Assembly: GCA_934148535.1 (NCBI GenBank)
Contig: CAKPDF010000005.1
Span: 32,532 to 96,531, forward strand
From: an uncultured Bacilli bacterium
GTDB lineage: Bacteria; Bacillota_I; Bacilli_A; RF39; UBA660
Reading direction: 5' to 3'
DNA: 64,000 nt
The first letter of the stretch is position 1. Each line of letters opens with the position of its first letter. The notes beneath the pieces are model-generated. The model searched no databases. It was not told the DNA's origin and was given only the letters and a program-made list of their open reading frames with translations. The translations under genes and the position numbers were made by a program. Shown piece after piece: positions 8,370 to 18,542 of the stretch.

Positions 8370-11300
8370 ATGAGAAGAAAATTGCAGAAAAAGTGTAATA
8401 AAAAAATGCAAATTTTGTCTATTTTGGGCGTTCTTGTTATTGTTTCAATTGCTTTTGTTACTATTGGTTTTAGTTTAGGTTTATTTACTACTAATTCAGA
8501 TGGTACTATAAATTCTTCTGGTAATCTTAGTGGGGTAGTTGATAATAAAGTTATTGTTGATCAGGAAGAAGAAGATTGGTATTATTATCAAAGTCTTAAT
8601 TATACAGAGAGTTTAGATGGTACTATTCCAACTGGTGATAATCAAAATATATATAATAGTGATAATTTAGTTAAGGTTCATATTACTTATAGTGGTACTT
8701 CAATAAGTGATAGTTCTTTGATAGGGTATGTTAGTTTAACTGAAAGACAGAATGTATATGAATATTATAAATTGTATCCTATTAAGGATGGTTATGTAAC
8801 TATTGATTTAATAGAAAATCCTTTTACTGATAGACCTACTGATAAGGCTTTTAATGGGTGGGTTACTAATTATAATAATGCTACAATAAGTTATGATGAT
8901 ACTTATTATGAGAGATATGTAAAAATTGCTGTAAATGATAATAGTGATATAGATATTACAATGCATGCTAGTTGGGTAAATGCTAATGTTGCTAATATTA
9001 CTTCTACTTCTAATCAATGGTCTTCTGCTTTTAATAATTTAAAAAATAAAGGTATGGTTCAATTTGGTGGTACTGTTGCTATTTATGAAGATGTTACTGG
9101 CCTTTATACTCAGGAAACTATATCAGGTGGTAATTGGTGGAATAGGTCTTATTATCCTAATGGGTCTTACGATCAATATGGTAATGATATATCTGGACAA
9201 CAATGTAATCCTGGGTGGGGTAGTAATACTTGTACTTATTATGCTAAGGTTACAGAAAATAATTATGATCCAAGTATAACTTATTATAAATTGTCTAATA
9301 ATGGTTGGAATAGTCAAATGCAAACTTATACTCCACAAATTACTGGATATGAAACTTTACCTGGTATTGAAGTAGGTAGTAATGTTAGTGGATATTATAG
9401 AAAGATTCATGTTGAGAGGTATTCTTCTTCTGCTGGTTATTATAATGATTTAGGTATATATCAAGATAGTGGTACATGTAATGATCGGAATGGTTGTGAT
9501 TATTATGAGTTAATTCAGTATTATGATGCTAATGGTGCTGAAGAATTAGCTTTAGATGGTATTGAGTATTATTATTTAGTTACTAGAGATACTAATATTA
9601 TTGTTATGAAGGCTACTACTGATAGTGTTCCTGGTAGTAGTTTAAATAAACCTTATACATTAACTAGTGTATATAATGGTAATGATTATAGGAATAATGT
9701 TACTTGGAATGTTTCTAATAATGCTGTTATTGCTTATAATGATCTTAATATTGAAAATATTAAGATAAATTCTTATTCTAATAATGATTATAATGGTCCT
9801 AATTCTAGATATGATAATACTTCAAGGTATTTTTATGGTAATTATCATAATGTTAGGTTAGGAAGAGGGATAGTGCAAAGTGGTAATTATAAAACTTTTA
9901 ATGCTGTTTTAGCTGGTGATAATAGTTCTTATAATATTGGAAGTAGTAATAATACTACTAAATATAAAATAATCATTGAAAGTGGCTTTTATAATTCTAT
10001 TTCTTTATCGAATTCTTCTTTTAGTAGTTCCTCTTCTAAATATTTAAATGCTAAGGGTATATATGGTAATGATTATGATAAAGTTACTAATAATAATAGT
10101 TATTTAGACGTTTATTTTTGTGCTTCTTCTGGTTGGGGTGGTGGTAATTATTATGCTTCTAATAATTCTACTAGTTTAATTTTTGATTTTATTGTTAAGA
10201 GTGGAAAATTTGGTTCTGGTAAATATAATTATGCTACCGGTATTTATGTTGGTGGTAGAGGTTATGGGGATCATTATGCACCTAAAAAAGTAAGAGTTGA
10301 GGGCGGTTGGATTTATAATTTGATTGGTGGTCCTTGTTCTAATAGTAGTAGAAGTAGTTTAAATGATATATATATGTATATAACTGGTGGTGAGATTGAT
10401 AGTATTGTAGGTGGTGCTGGAGTTAGTGCTACTTATGGTAATAGAATTATTTCTGTTACTGGTGGTACTATTAATTATAATGTATTTGGTGGTTCTAATG
10501 GATATCAAGGTAGTAGTGGTGATGGTACTTTAAATGGTAGTTCGTTTGTTTATATAGGTGGTACTGCTGTTATTGGTAGTGAAAATAATGTTAATGCAAG
10601 TAATTCTTTATGGGGTGCTGAGGCTGGTAGTGTTTTTGGAATTGGTAATGGTAAGAATGGTACTGATTCTATTGGTTCAAATGATAATTCTAATATTGTG
10701 ATAGATGGTAAGGCTGTTGTTAAGAGAAATGTATATGGTGGAGGAAATTATGGTGCTACTGGTATAAGTAGTAGTTTATCATCAAATAGTACTAATATTA
10801 AGATTAAAGGTGGTACTGTAAATGGTTCTGTATATGGTGGTGGAAATAATAATGGTTCTGGTTCTAGTTCAAAAATTTCAAATATTACTATTGAAATGAC
10901 TGATGGAATTATTGAAGGTTCTATTTATGGTGGTGCTAATAAATTAGGAGTTGTTTATGGTGAAGTAAATTTAAATGTAACTGGTGGTACTGTAAATGGT
11001 TCTGTATATGGAGGAGGAGAAGGTGGATATCAATCTTCAACAAATTCTGGTACTTTTGTTACTAGAAATATAAATGTTACAATTGGTAAAGAAAATTCTT
11101 CTAATGCTAGTCCAGTTATTAAAACTTCTGTATATGGTGGTAGTGCTTTTGGTACTGTAAATGGTAATACTAGAGGTACTAATATTTCAGAATATGAGAC
11201 AAATGTTAATGTATATTCTGGTACAATAAATAATGTTTTTGGAGGAGGAGAAGGTAGTAGTACTTATACTCCTTATGTACTTGGTAATATAGAAGTTAAT

Positions 11301-14300
11301 ATATATGGTGGTACTCTTAATAATGTATATGGTGGTAATGATTTAAAAGGAGTTCCTAATGGTAGTGTTATAGTTAATGTCCGTGGAGGAGAGATTGATA
11401 ATGCATATGCTGGTGGTAACCAAACTAGCGTTGAAAGTCCTTATATTAATTTATTAGGTGGAACTGTTAATAATGCTTTTGGTGGTGGTAATAGTGCTGG
11501 TGTAACTACTAGTAATGTACTTCTTGATGGTGCTAATTGTATAAATATTTTTGGTGGTTCTAATAATAGTGGAGATGTTGATTTAAGTAATGTTTCTTTG
11601 AAAAACGGAAGTGCTACAACTGTATATGGTGGTAATAATTTAGGCGGTATTACTACTAAGACAAATGTAATTGTTGATGGTGGTGATATTAATACTGTAT
11701 ATGGTGGTGGAGAAAAAACTTCTGTTGGAGAAGATACAAATATAATTCTTAATAATAAGGTTGTTAATTTATTTGGTGGCTCAAATACTAGTGGTGATAT
11801 TCCGGTTAGTTATATTAATGTTAATGATGGAGTTGCTACTAATATATATGGTGGTAATAATGCTGGTGGTATTACTAAAATTTCAAATATTACTATAAAT
11901 GGTGGTTATATTGATAATGTATATGGTGGTGGTTTGAAGGCTAGTAGTACTACTTCAAACATAAATTTGATCTATGGTGTTATTACTAATATGTATGGTG
12001 GTGGTAGTGAAGCTGGGGTTAATGATACTCATATTAATCTTAATAAGGGTAATGTTGTTAATTTATTTGGTGGATCAAACACTAGTGGGGATGTTGCTGA
12101 TAGTTATATAAAAAATACTACTAGTACTATTAATAATAGTAATTTGACTTCTTCTTCTAGTTTTACTACTAGTACTGTTAATAATAGCGGAGTTACTGAT
12201 AAGTTATCATCTGAGACTATTTCTGTAAATATTGTAAATAATACGGGAAAAGATATTGTAAATTGGGATTATTATTTGATTGCTAATTCTATATTATTTG
12301 ATTCTAACTGGTCTAGTACTAAGGTATGGCAAGATGGTAATTATATACATGCTAATCAGGTTAATCAGTGGTATGGTACTAATACTATTAGTAATGGTAA
12401 TACTCATACATTTAGTTTTAATGTTCATTCTAAAGTTAGTTATGATAAGTTTAAAATATTAGGATACATAATTATTGGTTATGATAGTGATGGAAATGAA
12501 TATAAAACAGTTGGGTTTGATGATGTATATGTAACTAATTTATTTGGTGGTAATAATTTAGGTGGTAGTACAAAAACTTCAAATATTAATCTTACTTCTG
12601 GTGAATATGATGTTATTTATGGTGGTGGTAAGAAAGCTGATACTTACTTAACTAATGTTAATATTAGTGATAAGGCTATAGTTGATACTTCTGTTTATGG
12701 TGGTGGAGATGAGGCTAGAGTTAATACTAATACTAATGTTTCTATAAATGGTGCTAAGGTATTAGGAGATGTTTATGGTGGTGGTAGACAAGGTGAAGTT
12801 ACTACAGATACTAATGTTATTTTGGATAGTGTTACAATAAGGGGAAGCGTTTATGCTGGTGGAGACGCTGGTAAAGTAAGTGGTAATACTATTTTGAAAG
12901 TTGATACTAGTAATATTGATGGTTCTATTTATGGTGGTGGAAATCAGGCAACGGTTCTTGGTAATACTACTGTTTCAAGTAATCATAATGAAATTGCTAA
13001 TATATTTGGTGGTGGAAATTATGGTGCTATAGGGGGGAATACTTCTGTTAGTGTTGTTGGGGGTGTTATAACTGACAGTATATATGCTGGTGGTAATGGT
13101 ACAACGGCTTCTGTTATAGGTAATACTTTACTTAATATTTCTGATAATGTTAATGTTGGTAAACATGTATTTGGTGGTGGTAATGCTGCTACTGTTGGAT
13201 GTGATTCTGATATTGTTACTAATGATAATGTTACTTTAACTTGTAATAAATCTGATTCTGCAACTGGTGAGGTTAATATAGCATCTGCTACTATAGGTGG
13301 TAATGTTTATGGCGGTGCTAATACTTCTAGGTTGTTTGGGGTGGTTGATTTAAATATAGGTAATGATGTTATAGATAGTAAGTATAAATTAGTTGGTGGA
13401 GATATTAATATTTTTGGTACTGTATTTGGTGGTGGAGAGGCTAATGCTAGTGGTAGTGAGGAATATGATTTTAGTTATATTTCAGTTACTAAGGGTATTA
13501 ATATTTATATAGATGCTAATGGATATAATAACTTTAATATTTCTGGTTCTATATTTGGTAGTGGTAATGCTTCTTCTTCTGGTGGATATAGTTATATTAC
13601 AATTAGTAATTATGGAAGTTTTGATGATTATAAAAATAATATTTCTATTCAAAGAGCAGATATTGTTACTTTAGATAATTCAGCAATATTTTTATCAGGT
13701 GCTAAGGATAGGACTAATAAATTTGATAATGAGTTATTTACTATAAGTAGAGTTGATAGATTAAAGTTAAAAAATGGTTCTACATTGTTTTTGGATAGGG
13801 GTGCTAACTTACTTAAGAGGTTTTCTTCTTTAGTTGATATTGAGGGAGAAGAAGTATTAGCAAGTGTTAGTATTAATTCTGATAGTAAGAAAGTAGAGAA
13901 AAATGTTGATAATAGAGTATATATGCATGAAGGAAAGAATTTGAATATTTCTGATAGTGAGACTTTATCTAGTTATGGTGAAGTTGATGGTATGACTTTT
14001 TTTGGAATGTTTACTAGGGATAGAACTGGTAAAATATCAACTGCTTTGTATTCTTCTAAGTATGAATCTTTAGATAAGGTATCTTCTAGTGAATTATATT
14101 ATTTTTCTAGTGGTAGTTATGTTGTTGGTTTGCATAAAATAGATCATGATTATTATAAAGATGGTTTTTATTCTAACTATCCTAGTGAAGAAGGAGATTC
14201 AATATATTCAGATTATATTATTCCTACGCCACCTTCTGCTAGTTATTATCGTTGGGTAATTGGTGAAGATATTAATTCTATTGAGGTAAAACTTATTGCT

Positions 14301-16184
14301 TCTAAATTTTCTACTTTGGGTACTTATGAGTTACAACTTTTGGATTATTATACTCCTAATACTGAGATAGATGTCTTGGGTGTTAATTTTGATGATCTTA
14401 GTAGTGATGTATCTTTACTTAATTCAGATGATATTCCTAGAGTTGCTAAGAGTGTGGAAGATGCTAATAAAAACTTTGGTTTGGGTATGAAGTCTGGTAA
14501 TAATGGATGGATTACTGTTGGTAATACTGAGTTTTTAACTGATAGTAATAAGGTTGATGGTACTGATACTTATTATAAAGATAATTCAACTGATATACCT
14601 AGTTTTGTATTTTATTTATATCATTCTAAGAACTTGACTGATACTAAGGATTTGGGAAGTGTTACAATATCTTTGATGGTTGTTACGCCTATAGATGAAT
14701 TATCTAATAAGGTGGAGAGAATTAATATAGTTGTTAAGTTATCGACTGCTTTATATGATGGTGATAATTATGAGGCTACAATCAATGTTGGTAGTCAATA
14801 TAAGATGTTTGCTAATTCAAATGTTAATATTACTAATGATGGTACTTTTAGTGCATATTATTCTTTGTTTTCTAATTCTGATAATACTATTTATAAGGAT
14901 GGTTATTATAGGTCTTTAACTTCTTCTTATGTACTTCCTGTTGATACAAAAATTACTATGATTGATTTTGCAAGTGGTGATAGTCCTGAATATTATTATT
15001 ATGTTGTTAATTCAACTGATTATAATGATGCGTTATATGAGTATAATAGAGAAGGTGAGGTTTCGTATAAGTTATCTAAGTTTGTTAAGATGGGTAGTAT
15101 TAGTAGTGGTAATAATTATAATGATGAAGAGAAAAATTCTATATATTATGATAGTAAAACTAAAACAATTAGTGAAGAATTTATTTTCATAGTAGATTTT
15201 AGTGAAAGTAATATTGATACAGATGTATTGTCAAAGTCGTTTTTATTGGAACTTAGAAATTCTAATGATAATGCTGTTATTCCAGTACTTGGTATAGCAC
15301 AGGAGAAAATGGTATTTAACTTATATGAAAATAAGGATGCTAAGGTTAATGTTAGTGGCAAGTTATCATCTGATTCTATATATATAGGTGATAGTGTTAC
15401 TTTAACTGCTACTACTGATTTTGTACAAGATAAAACCAATAATTCTTCAGTTATTTATGATACTAAATATTTTGATCAAAAGATGGGAGTTAAATTATCT
15501 TTATATGATGAAAACGATAATTTAGTTAATGGCGCTAGTTTATTTGGTGTATCATTTACTTATAATGGTTCTACTTATTATCCTAGAGTTGATGGTACTG
15601 TTAGATTTAATATTGCTCCTAGGGTAACTAATGTTGCTGCTAAGATAAAAATTAATACTAAAAATAGTACTTTAGCTAGTGGTAATTATAAAATTTTAAT
15701 TGAATCTTTTGGTTCTTCTGATGGTATTTATTATGGTCTTAATGCTTCTAGTTCTACTTCAGTTAATTTAAAAGTTATTAATAATATTTTTGGAATGAGT
15801 GCGACAATGAGTGAAAAAAGTGCTATAATTGATGCTAAGACTGGTAATAATCTTAGTGGTACTAATAAAGTTGACTTTACTATAAATTATGATTCTGGTT
15901 TGGAAAATCCTAATATTCATATTTCTTTATATAGAAGGAAATATGATAATGTATATGATATGGATTATGATTTAGTTGATTTAGCAGATTATCTTACTAG
16001 TAATGGATTTTCTAGTAGTAATGTTTTAAAGGAATATATATGTGTTTCTAATCCAGATGAGGTTAATAGTGTTAGTATTAGGTTTAAGGAGAATTTACCA
16101 ACTGGTACTTATAAGGTAGTATTTAGTTTATATGATGGTAATTCTTATATTGGTAATATATATAAATATATAATTATTGAATAA
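8370..16184 (+). CDS. Giant Gly-rich beta-helix surface protein (2604 aa)
   Basis: Architecture seen: a basic N-terminus and hydrophobic segment (about 14-37); a Tyr-rich region ending in NGWVT...ITMHASWVNA (about 120-210), like an InlB/Listeria-Bacteroides repeat; a linker; then from about 640 to 1740 dozens of short rungs of the form GG.(I/V)...VYGGGN. This spacing fits a right-handed parallel beta-helix. Rungs are interrupted at about 1250-1390 by a separate beta domain (VNIVNNTGKDIVNWDYYL). The last 850 residues are beta-rich without rungs. There is no LPXTG motif and no C-terminal anchor, so retention would depend on the N-terminal segment or on fibre partners. Probably a secreted adhesin or matrix protein (inference). 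AGGTG (8360-8364) suits ATG 8370 better than the ATG at 8367. Confidence 0.75.
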   Translation: MRRKLQKKCNKKMQILSILGVLVIVSIAFVTIGFSLGLFTTNSDGTINSSGNLSGVVDNKVIVDQEEEDWYYYQSLNYTESLDGTIPTGDNQNIYNSDNLVKVHITYSGTSISDSSLIGYVSLTERQNVYEYYKLYPIKDGYVTIDLIENPFTDRPTDKAFNGWVTNYNNATISYDDTYYERYVKIAVNDNSDIDITMHASWVNANVANITSTSNQWSSAFNNLKNKGMVQFGGTVAIYEDVTGLYTQETISGGNWWNRSYYPNGSYDQYGNDISGQQCNPGWGSNTCTYYAKVTENNYDPSITYYKLSNNGWNSQMQTYTPQITGYETLPGIEVGSNVSGYYRKIHVERYSSSAGYYNDLGIYQDSGTCNDRNGCDYYELIQYYDANGAEELALDGIEYYYLVTRDTNIIVMKATTDSVPGSSLNKPYTLTSVYNGNDYRNNVTWNVSNNAVIAYNDLNIENIKINSYSNNDYNGPNSRYDNTSRYFYGNYHNVRLGRGIVQSGNYKTFNAVLAGDNSSYNIGSSNNTTKYKIIIESGFYNSISLSNSSFSSSSSKYLNAKGIYGNDYDKVTNNNSYLDVYFCASSGWGGGNYYASNNSTSLIFDFIVKSGKFGSGKYNYATGIYVGGRGYGDHYAPKKVRVEGGWIYNLIGGPCSNSSRSSLNDIYMYITGGEIDSIVGGAGVSATYGNRIISVTGGTINYNVFGGSNGYQGSSGDGTLNGSSFVYIGGTAVIGSENNVNASNSLWGAEAGSVFGIGNGKNGTDSIGSNDNSNIVIDGKAVVKRNVYGGGNYGATGISSSLSSNSTNIKIKGGTVNGSVYGGGNNNGSGSSSKISNITIEMTDGIIEGSIYGGANKLGVVYGEVNLNVTGGTVNGSVYGGGEGGYQSSTNSGTFVTRNINVTIGKENSSNASPVIKTSVYGGSAFGTVNGNTRGTNISEYETNVNVYSGTINNVFGGGEGSSTYTPYVLGNIEVNIYGGTLNNVYGGNDLKGVPNGSVIVNVRGGEIDNAYAGGNQTSVESPYINLLGGTVNNAFGGGNSAGVTTSNVLLDGANCINIFGGSNNSGDVDLSNVSLKNGSATTVYGGNNLGGITTKTNVIVDGGDINTVYGGGEKTSVGEDTNIILNNKVVNLFGGSNTSGDIPVSYINVNDGVATNIYGGNNAGGITKISNITINGGYIDNVYGGGLKASSTTSNINLIYGVITNMYGGGSEAGVNDTHINLNKGNVVNLFGGSNTSGDVADSYIKNTTSTINNSNLTSSSSFTTSTVNNSGVTDKLSSETISVNIVNNTGKDIVNWDYYLIANSILFDSNWSSTKVWQDGNYIHANQVNQWYGTNTISNGNTHTFSFNVHSKVSYDKFKILGYIIIGYDSDGNEYKTVGFDDVYVTNLFGGNNLGGSTKTSNINLTSGEYDVIYGGGKKADTYLTNVNISDKAIVDTSVYGGGDEARVNTNTNVSINGAKVLGDVYGGGRQGEVTTDTNVILDSVTIRGSVYAGGDAGKVSGNTILKVDTSNIDGSIYGGGNQATVLGNTTVSSNHNEIANIFGGGNYGAIGGNTSVSVVGGVITDSIYAGGNGTTASVIGNTLLNISDNVNVGKHVFGGGNAATVGCDSDIVTNDNVTLTCNKSDSATGEVNIASATIGGNVYGGANTSRLFGVVDLNIGNDVIDSKYKLVGGDINIFGTVFGGGEANASGSEEYDFSYISVTKGINIYIDANGYNNFNISGSIFGSGNASSSGGYSYITISNYGSFDDYKNNISIQRADIVTLDNSAIFLSGAKDRTNKFDNELFTISRVDRLKLKNGSTLFLDRGANLLKRFSSLVDIEGEEVLASVSINSDSKKVEKNVDNRVYMHEGKNLNISDSETLSSYGEVDGMTFFGMFTRDRTGKISTALYSSKYESLDKVSSSELYYFSSGSYVVGLHKIDHDYYKDGFYSNYPSEEGDSIYSDYIIPTPPSASYYRWVIGEDINSIEVKLIASKFSTLGTYELQLLDYYTPNTEIDVLGVNFDDLSSDVSLLNSDDIPRVAKSVEDANKNFGLGMKSGNNGWITVGNTEFLTDSNKVDGTDTYYKDNSTDIPSFVFYLYHSKNLTDTKDLGSVTISLMVVTPIDELSNKVERINIVVKLSTALYDGDNYEATINVGSQYKMFANSNVNITNDGTFSAYYSLFSNSDNTIYKDGYYRSLTSSYVLPVDTKITMIDFASGDSPEYYYYVVNSTDYNDALYEYNREGEVSYKLSKFVKMGSISSGNNYNDEEKNSIYYDSKTKTISEEFIFIVDFSESNIDTDVLSKSFLLELRNSNDNAVIPVLGIAQEKMVFNLYENKDAKVNVSGKLSSDSIYIGDSVTLTATTDFVQDKTNNSSVIYDTKYFDQKMGVKLSLYDENDNLVNGASLFGVSFTYNGSTYYPRVDGTVRFNIAPRVTNVAAKIKINTKNSTLASGNYKILIESFGSSDGIYYGLNASSSTSVNLKVINNIFGMSATMSEKSAIIDAKTGNNLSGTNKVDFTINYDSGLENPNIHISLYRRKYDNVYDMDYDLVDLADYLTSNGFSSSNVLKEYICVSNPDEVNSVSIRFKENLPTGTYKVVFSLYDGNSYIGNIYKYIIIE
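10300..13600 (+). repeat. Coding repeats: VYGGGN rungs of the beta-helix
   Basis: Recurrent short units such as ACTGTAAATGGTTCTGTATA (near 10,816 and 10,990) and repeated TATGGTGGTGG cores encode GG.{6-20}(V/I)(Y/F)GG(G/S/N). Units vary in length and keep reading frame. They are protein rungs, not a nucleotide array such as CRISPR. Confidence 0.75.
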
Positions 16185-16203
16185 GTAAAAAAGAGGTGAA
16201 ATT

Positions 16204-16335
16204 ATGGATAATATTGATTTTAAGGAGTTATCTTCTTTAGAGTTATTAGAACTTTATAAAAGAATTAATGCTTTTATAGATTATTTAGATAAGGAAATTA
16301 AAGATAATTTAGATGGAGATGATATTAATGCTTAA
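16204..16335 (+). CDS. Small acidic helical protein (43 aa)
   Basis: Begins MDNIDFKELSSLELLELYKR and ends TAA at 16333-16335; a single acidic amphipathic helix pair. AGAGGTGA is well placed before the ATG. The next gene starts inside its end (ATG at 16328), so the two are translationally coupled. It resembles small coiled-coil accessory subunits in shape (XseB-like length is only superficial). Function unknown. Confidence 0.55.
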   Translation: MDNIDFKELSSLELLELYKRINAFIDYLDKEIKDNLDGDDINA

Positions 16336-17875
16336 TGATTTTGATAATAAGATTTCTTCTATAAAAGAGGTATTATCCAATTTACCTAAAAATAATATTA
16401 AGAATAAGAAAAAATATTTGGATACTATTAAGTTAAATAAAGATGAGTATTTGAGATATAAGGATTTAATATATAAAGAATTAGTTAATAGGTATAATAG
16501 TATTTTAAATGTGAAAAGAAATGATAATATAGATAGATATAAAAATGATATTGATAATATGCTTGAAAATATTTGTTATACTAATCAATATTATACTTCT
16601 TATGAATTATCTGGTTTAGATAGAATATTGTTTGATTTAAGTCATTTTTATAAGGGAAATCTTGATAGAGTTCATAAGGATATTGATAGCGCTATTAAAT
16701 GTTTTGCTTCTATTAATATTAAATTAGAGGCTAAGGATTTTAATTTTAGTAGATATACAAGTGAATATATGGATTATTTTATAAGATGTTATAATAATGG
16801 CGATGTTGATACTTTAAAGGAGAAGTTTTCTAATATTTATTGGAAATGTCCTGACATTATTTTTCATATTGAAGTTAATTTTAAGTATTTATACTGGAAG
16901 AATAAAAAGAAATTTGATAATTATTACAATATGAGGAAGAAAGAGGTATTTAATAAATATAATAATAATTGTTTAGAATATTTAAATCATTATTATGAAA
17001 TTAAAAAGAGTTATGATAAAGAAATTTTTGAGGATAAGTATTTAATTATTGATAGTTTTATTAATAATATAAATAATGTTTCTGATTATAATGATTCAAA
17101 GAATAGTAAAAATTTAGAGGATTTAGTGTCTAGTTATAATAGTGATATGGATATTAATTATTCTAATATATTTAGTCTATATTATTCTTTAATTGAATAT
17201 AAGGGAATAATGGAAGTTTCTAATATTATAGATAAGGTTAAAGAATTGTATAATAATAAAAATCAATATAAGAATGTTTTAAAAACAAAATATAAAGATA
17301 TTTCAAAATTAGAGGGAAAATTATTTTCTTTAAATAAAAAGGTTAATAGTAAATGTTTATTTAAGAAAAAGACTGATAGTTATATAGAAAATATGGATAT
17401 TTCTATTGATAATACTATTATGGAAATAAAGAAATTATATGATAATTTAGATTTTGATAGATTTTATGATAGGGTTAGTATGCTTGAAGATAATGCTAGT
17501 TATTATGATATATTGTTATTAGTTAGATCTAATTATATATTTTTGAGAAGTATTTATAAGGAAGAAAATGATGATGTTACTAATGAATATATAAATGATA
17601 TGATATTAAAGTTGGATGAATTATTATTGAGTCCTTATAATACAATTATTGATAATATTTTTATAAATAATAGTAAAGATATTGGACTTATTATAAGTGA
17701 TAGATATAAACTTATGAATTTTAATATTAATTCTGATATGTTGGATATTAATAATATTGATTCTATTATTAATACTTGTAAGAAAATTCTTGTTTATAAG
17801 AGTATTAAAGATAATAATATTAATATAGAAGATATGTCTTTTATTTGTGAGGTTAAAAATAATATTGATTGTTAA
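16328..17875 (+). CDS. Unknown charged helical protein (515 aa)
   Basis: Not recognised. Rich in Asn, Lys, Asp and Tyr, without membrane segment, signal or catalytic motif, and predicted by eye to be nearly all helical with coiled-coil stretches (for example residues about 300-390). The ATG at 16328 overlaps the stop of the 43-residue gene and has GGAG (16315-16318) 9 bases upstream; the ATG at 16313 would lie on that site. It follows the giant surface protein in the same direction with no terminator seen, so it could be a cytoplasmic assembly or regulatory partner (inference). Confidence 0.6.
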   Translation: MLNDFDNKISSIKEVLSNLPKNNIKNKKKYLDTIKLNKDEYLRYKDLIYKELVNRYNSILNVKRNDNIDRYKNDIDNMLENICYTNQYYTSYELSGLDRILFDLSHFYKGNLDRVHKDIDSAIKCFASINIKLEAKDFNFSRYTSEYMDYFIRCYNNGDVDTLKEKFSNIYWKCPDIIFHIEVNFKYLYWKNKKKFDNYYNMRKKEVFNKYNNNCLEYLNHYYEIKKSYDKEIFEDKYLIIDSFINNINNVSDYNDSKNSKNLEDLVSSYNSDMDINYSNIFSLYYSLIEYKGIMEVSNIIDKVKELYNNKNQYKNVLKTKYKDISKLEGKLFSLNKKVNSKCLFKKKTDSYIENMDISIDNTIMEIKKLYDNLDFDRFYDRVSMLEDNASYYDILLLVRSNYIFLRSIYKEENDDVTNEYINDMILKLDELLLSPYNTIIDNIFINNSKDIGLIISDRYKLMNFNINSDMLDINNIDSIINTCKKILVYKSIKDNNINIEDMSFICEVKNNIDC

Positions 17876-17953
17876 TTTTATATTTATATTGATATTTTTA
17901 GTTATTTAGTTATGTATTATAATTGTTTATTAGTTAATTAGAAAGTTAAATTA

Positions 17954-17982
17954 TTGCATATGGGTTTATTATATGTTATACT
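17954..17982 (+). promoter_or_regulatory. Promoter for the 18003-20347 operon
   Basis: TTGCAT (17954-17959), 17-base spacer, TATACT (17977-17982), 20 bases before the start codon, so the leader is very short. The 127-base gap after the previous gene holds nothing else I can identify. Confidence 0.65.
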
Positions 17983-18002
17983 TTTTTTAGAAGGTGATAG
18001 GT

Positions 18003-18530
18003 ATGAAGAAGTTTTTTAAGATTTTATCTAGGGTGTTATTAATTCCTTATATATTTATAGTAGTAGTTGTTACTGCTTGTTTGTTATGTTATAACGAATT
18101 TCATGTAACTGAGTTTGGAGATTATAGTTTTATTATAATTGATGATAAATCTTTAGAACCAACATTTAAAAAGGGAGATTTAGTAGTTGTAAAAAGAGAA
18201 GATCCATCTGATATTAAGATTGGAGAGGGTGTATTTTTTTATGATACTTATGAGCAACAGGTTAGTATTAATTTAGGTAATGTTGTTGGTAAGAAAAAAG
18301 TTACTAATAGTGAGTATACTTTTTCAATGGATGGTGAATATGAATTTTCTTCTCAATATGTAATTGGGAAGGTTGATAACAGTAAGGTTTATAATGGCCT
18401 TGGTAGTGTTTTATCTGTTTTAGAGTCTAGATGGGTATTTTTATTAGTTATTATTTTACCTGTATTATTGATATTTGTTTATGAGATATATGCTTTCGTA
18501 ATTGAAGTTAAGCATTCTTTAAAGAAGTAA
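18003..18530 (+). CDS. SipW-like signal peptidase family protein lacking catalytic His
   Basis: 175 residues with the SipW plan: N-terminal membrane segment (11-29), IIIDDKSLEPTFKKGDLVVV with candidate Ser50, and a C-terminal membrane segment (about 148-170). Where active relatives have TH(R/Q), the sequence reads NLGNVVGKKKVTNSE, with no His; Lys residues are present there. The usual SMxP is SLEP. It may be an inactive chaperone-like homologue, or a variant using Lys. ATG 18003 is preferred to GTG 17994, which lies in the AAGGTGATAG ribosome site. It is paired with the exported protein starting 12 bases downstream. Confidence 0.6.
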   Translation: MKKFFKILSRVLLIPYIFIVVVVTACLLCYNEFHVTEFGDYSFIIIDDKSLEPTFKKGDLVVVKREDPSDIKIGEGVFFYDTYEQQVSINLGNVVGKKKVTNSEYTFSMDGEYEFSSQYVIGKVDNSKVYNGLGSVLSVLESRWVFLLVIILPVLLIFVYEIYAFVIEVKHSLKK

Positions 18531-18542
18531 TTTGGGTATGCT

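Noticed and set aside
8808..9338. Minus-strand open frames opposite the giant gene
   Set aside because: Ile/Ser-rich shadows of the repetitive plus-strand gene without ribosome sites.
10300..13600. Dense short repeats that could suggest a CRISPR or satellite array
   Set aside because: Repeat units vary in length, keep one long reading frame and encode GG...VYGGG rungs; no constant repeat/spacer periodicity and no cas genes.
12280..15192. Short plus-strand frames rich in Leu, Ile and Met inside the giant gene
   Set aside because: Plus-one frame shadows of T-rich codons; no ribosome sites.
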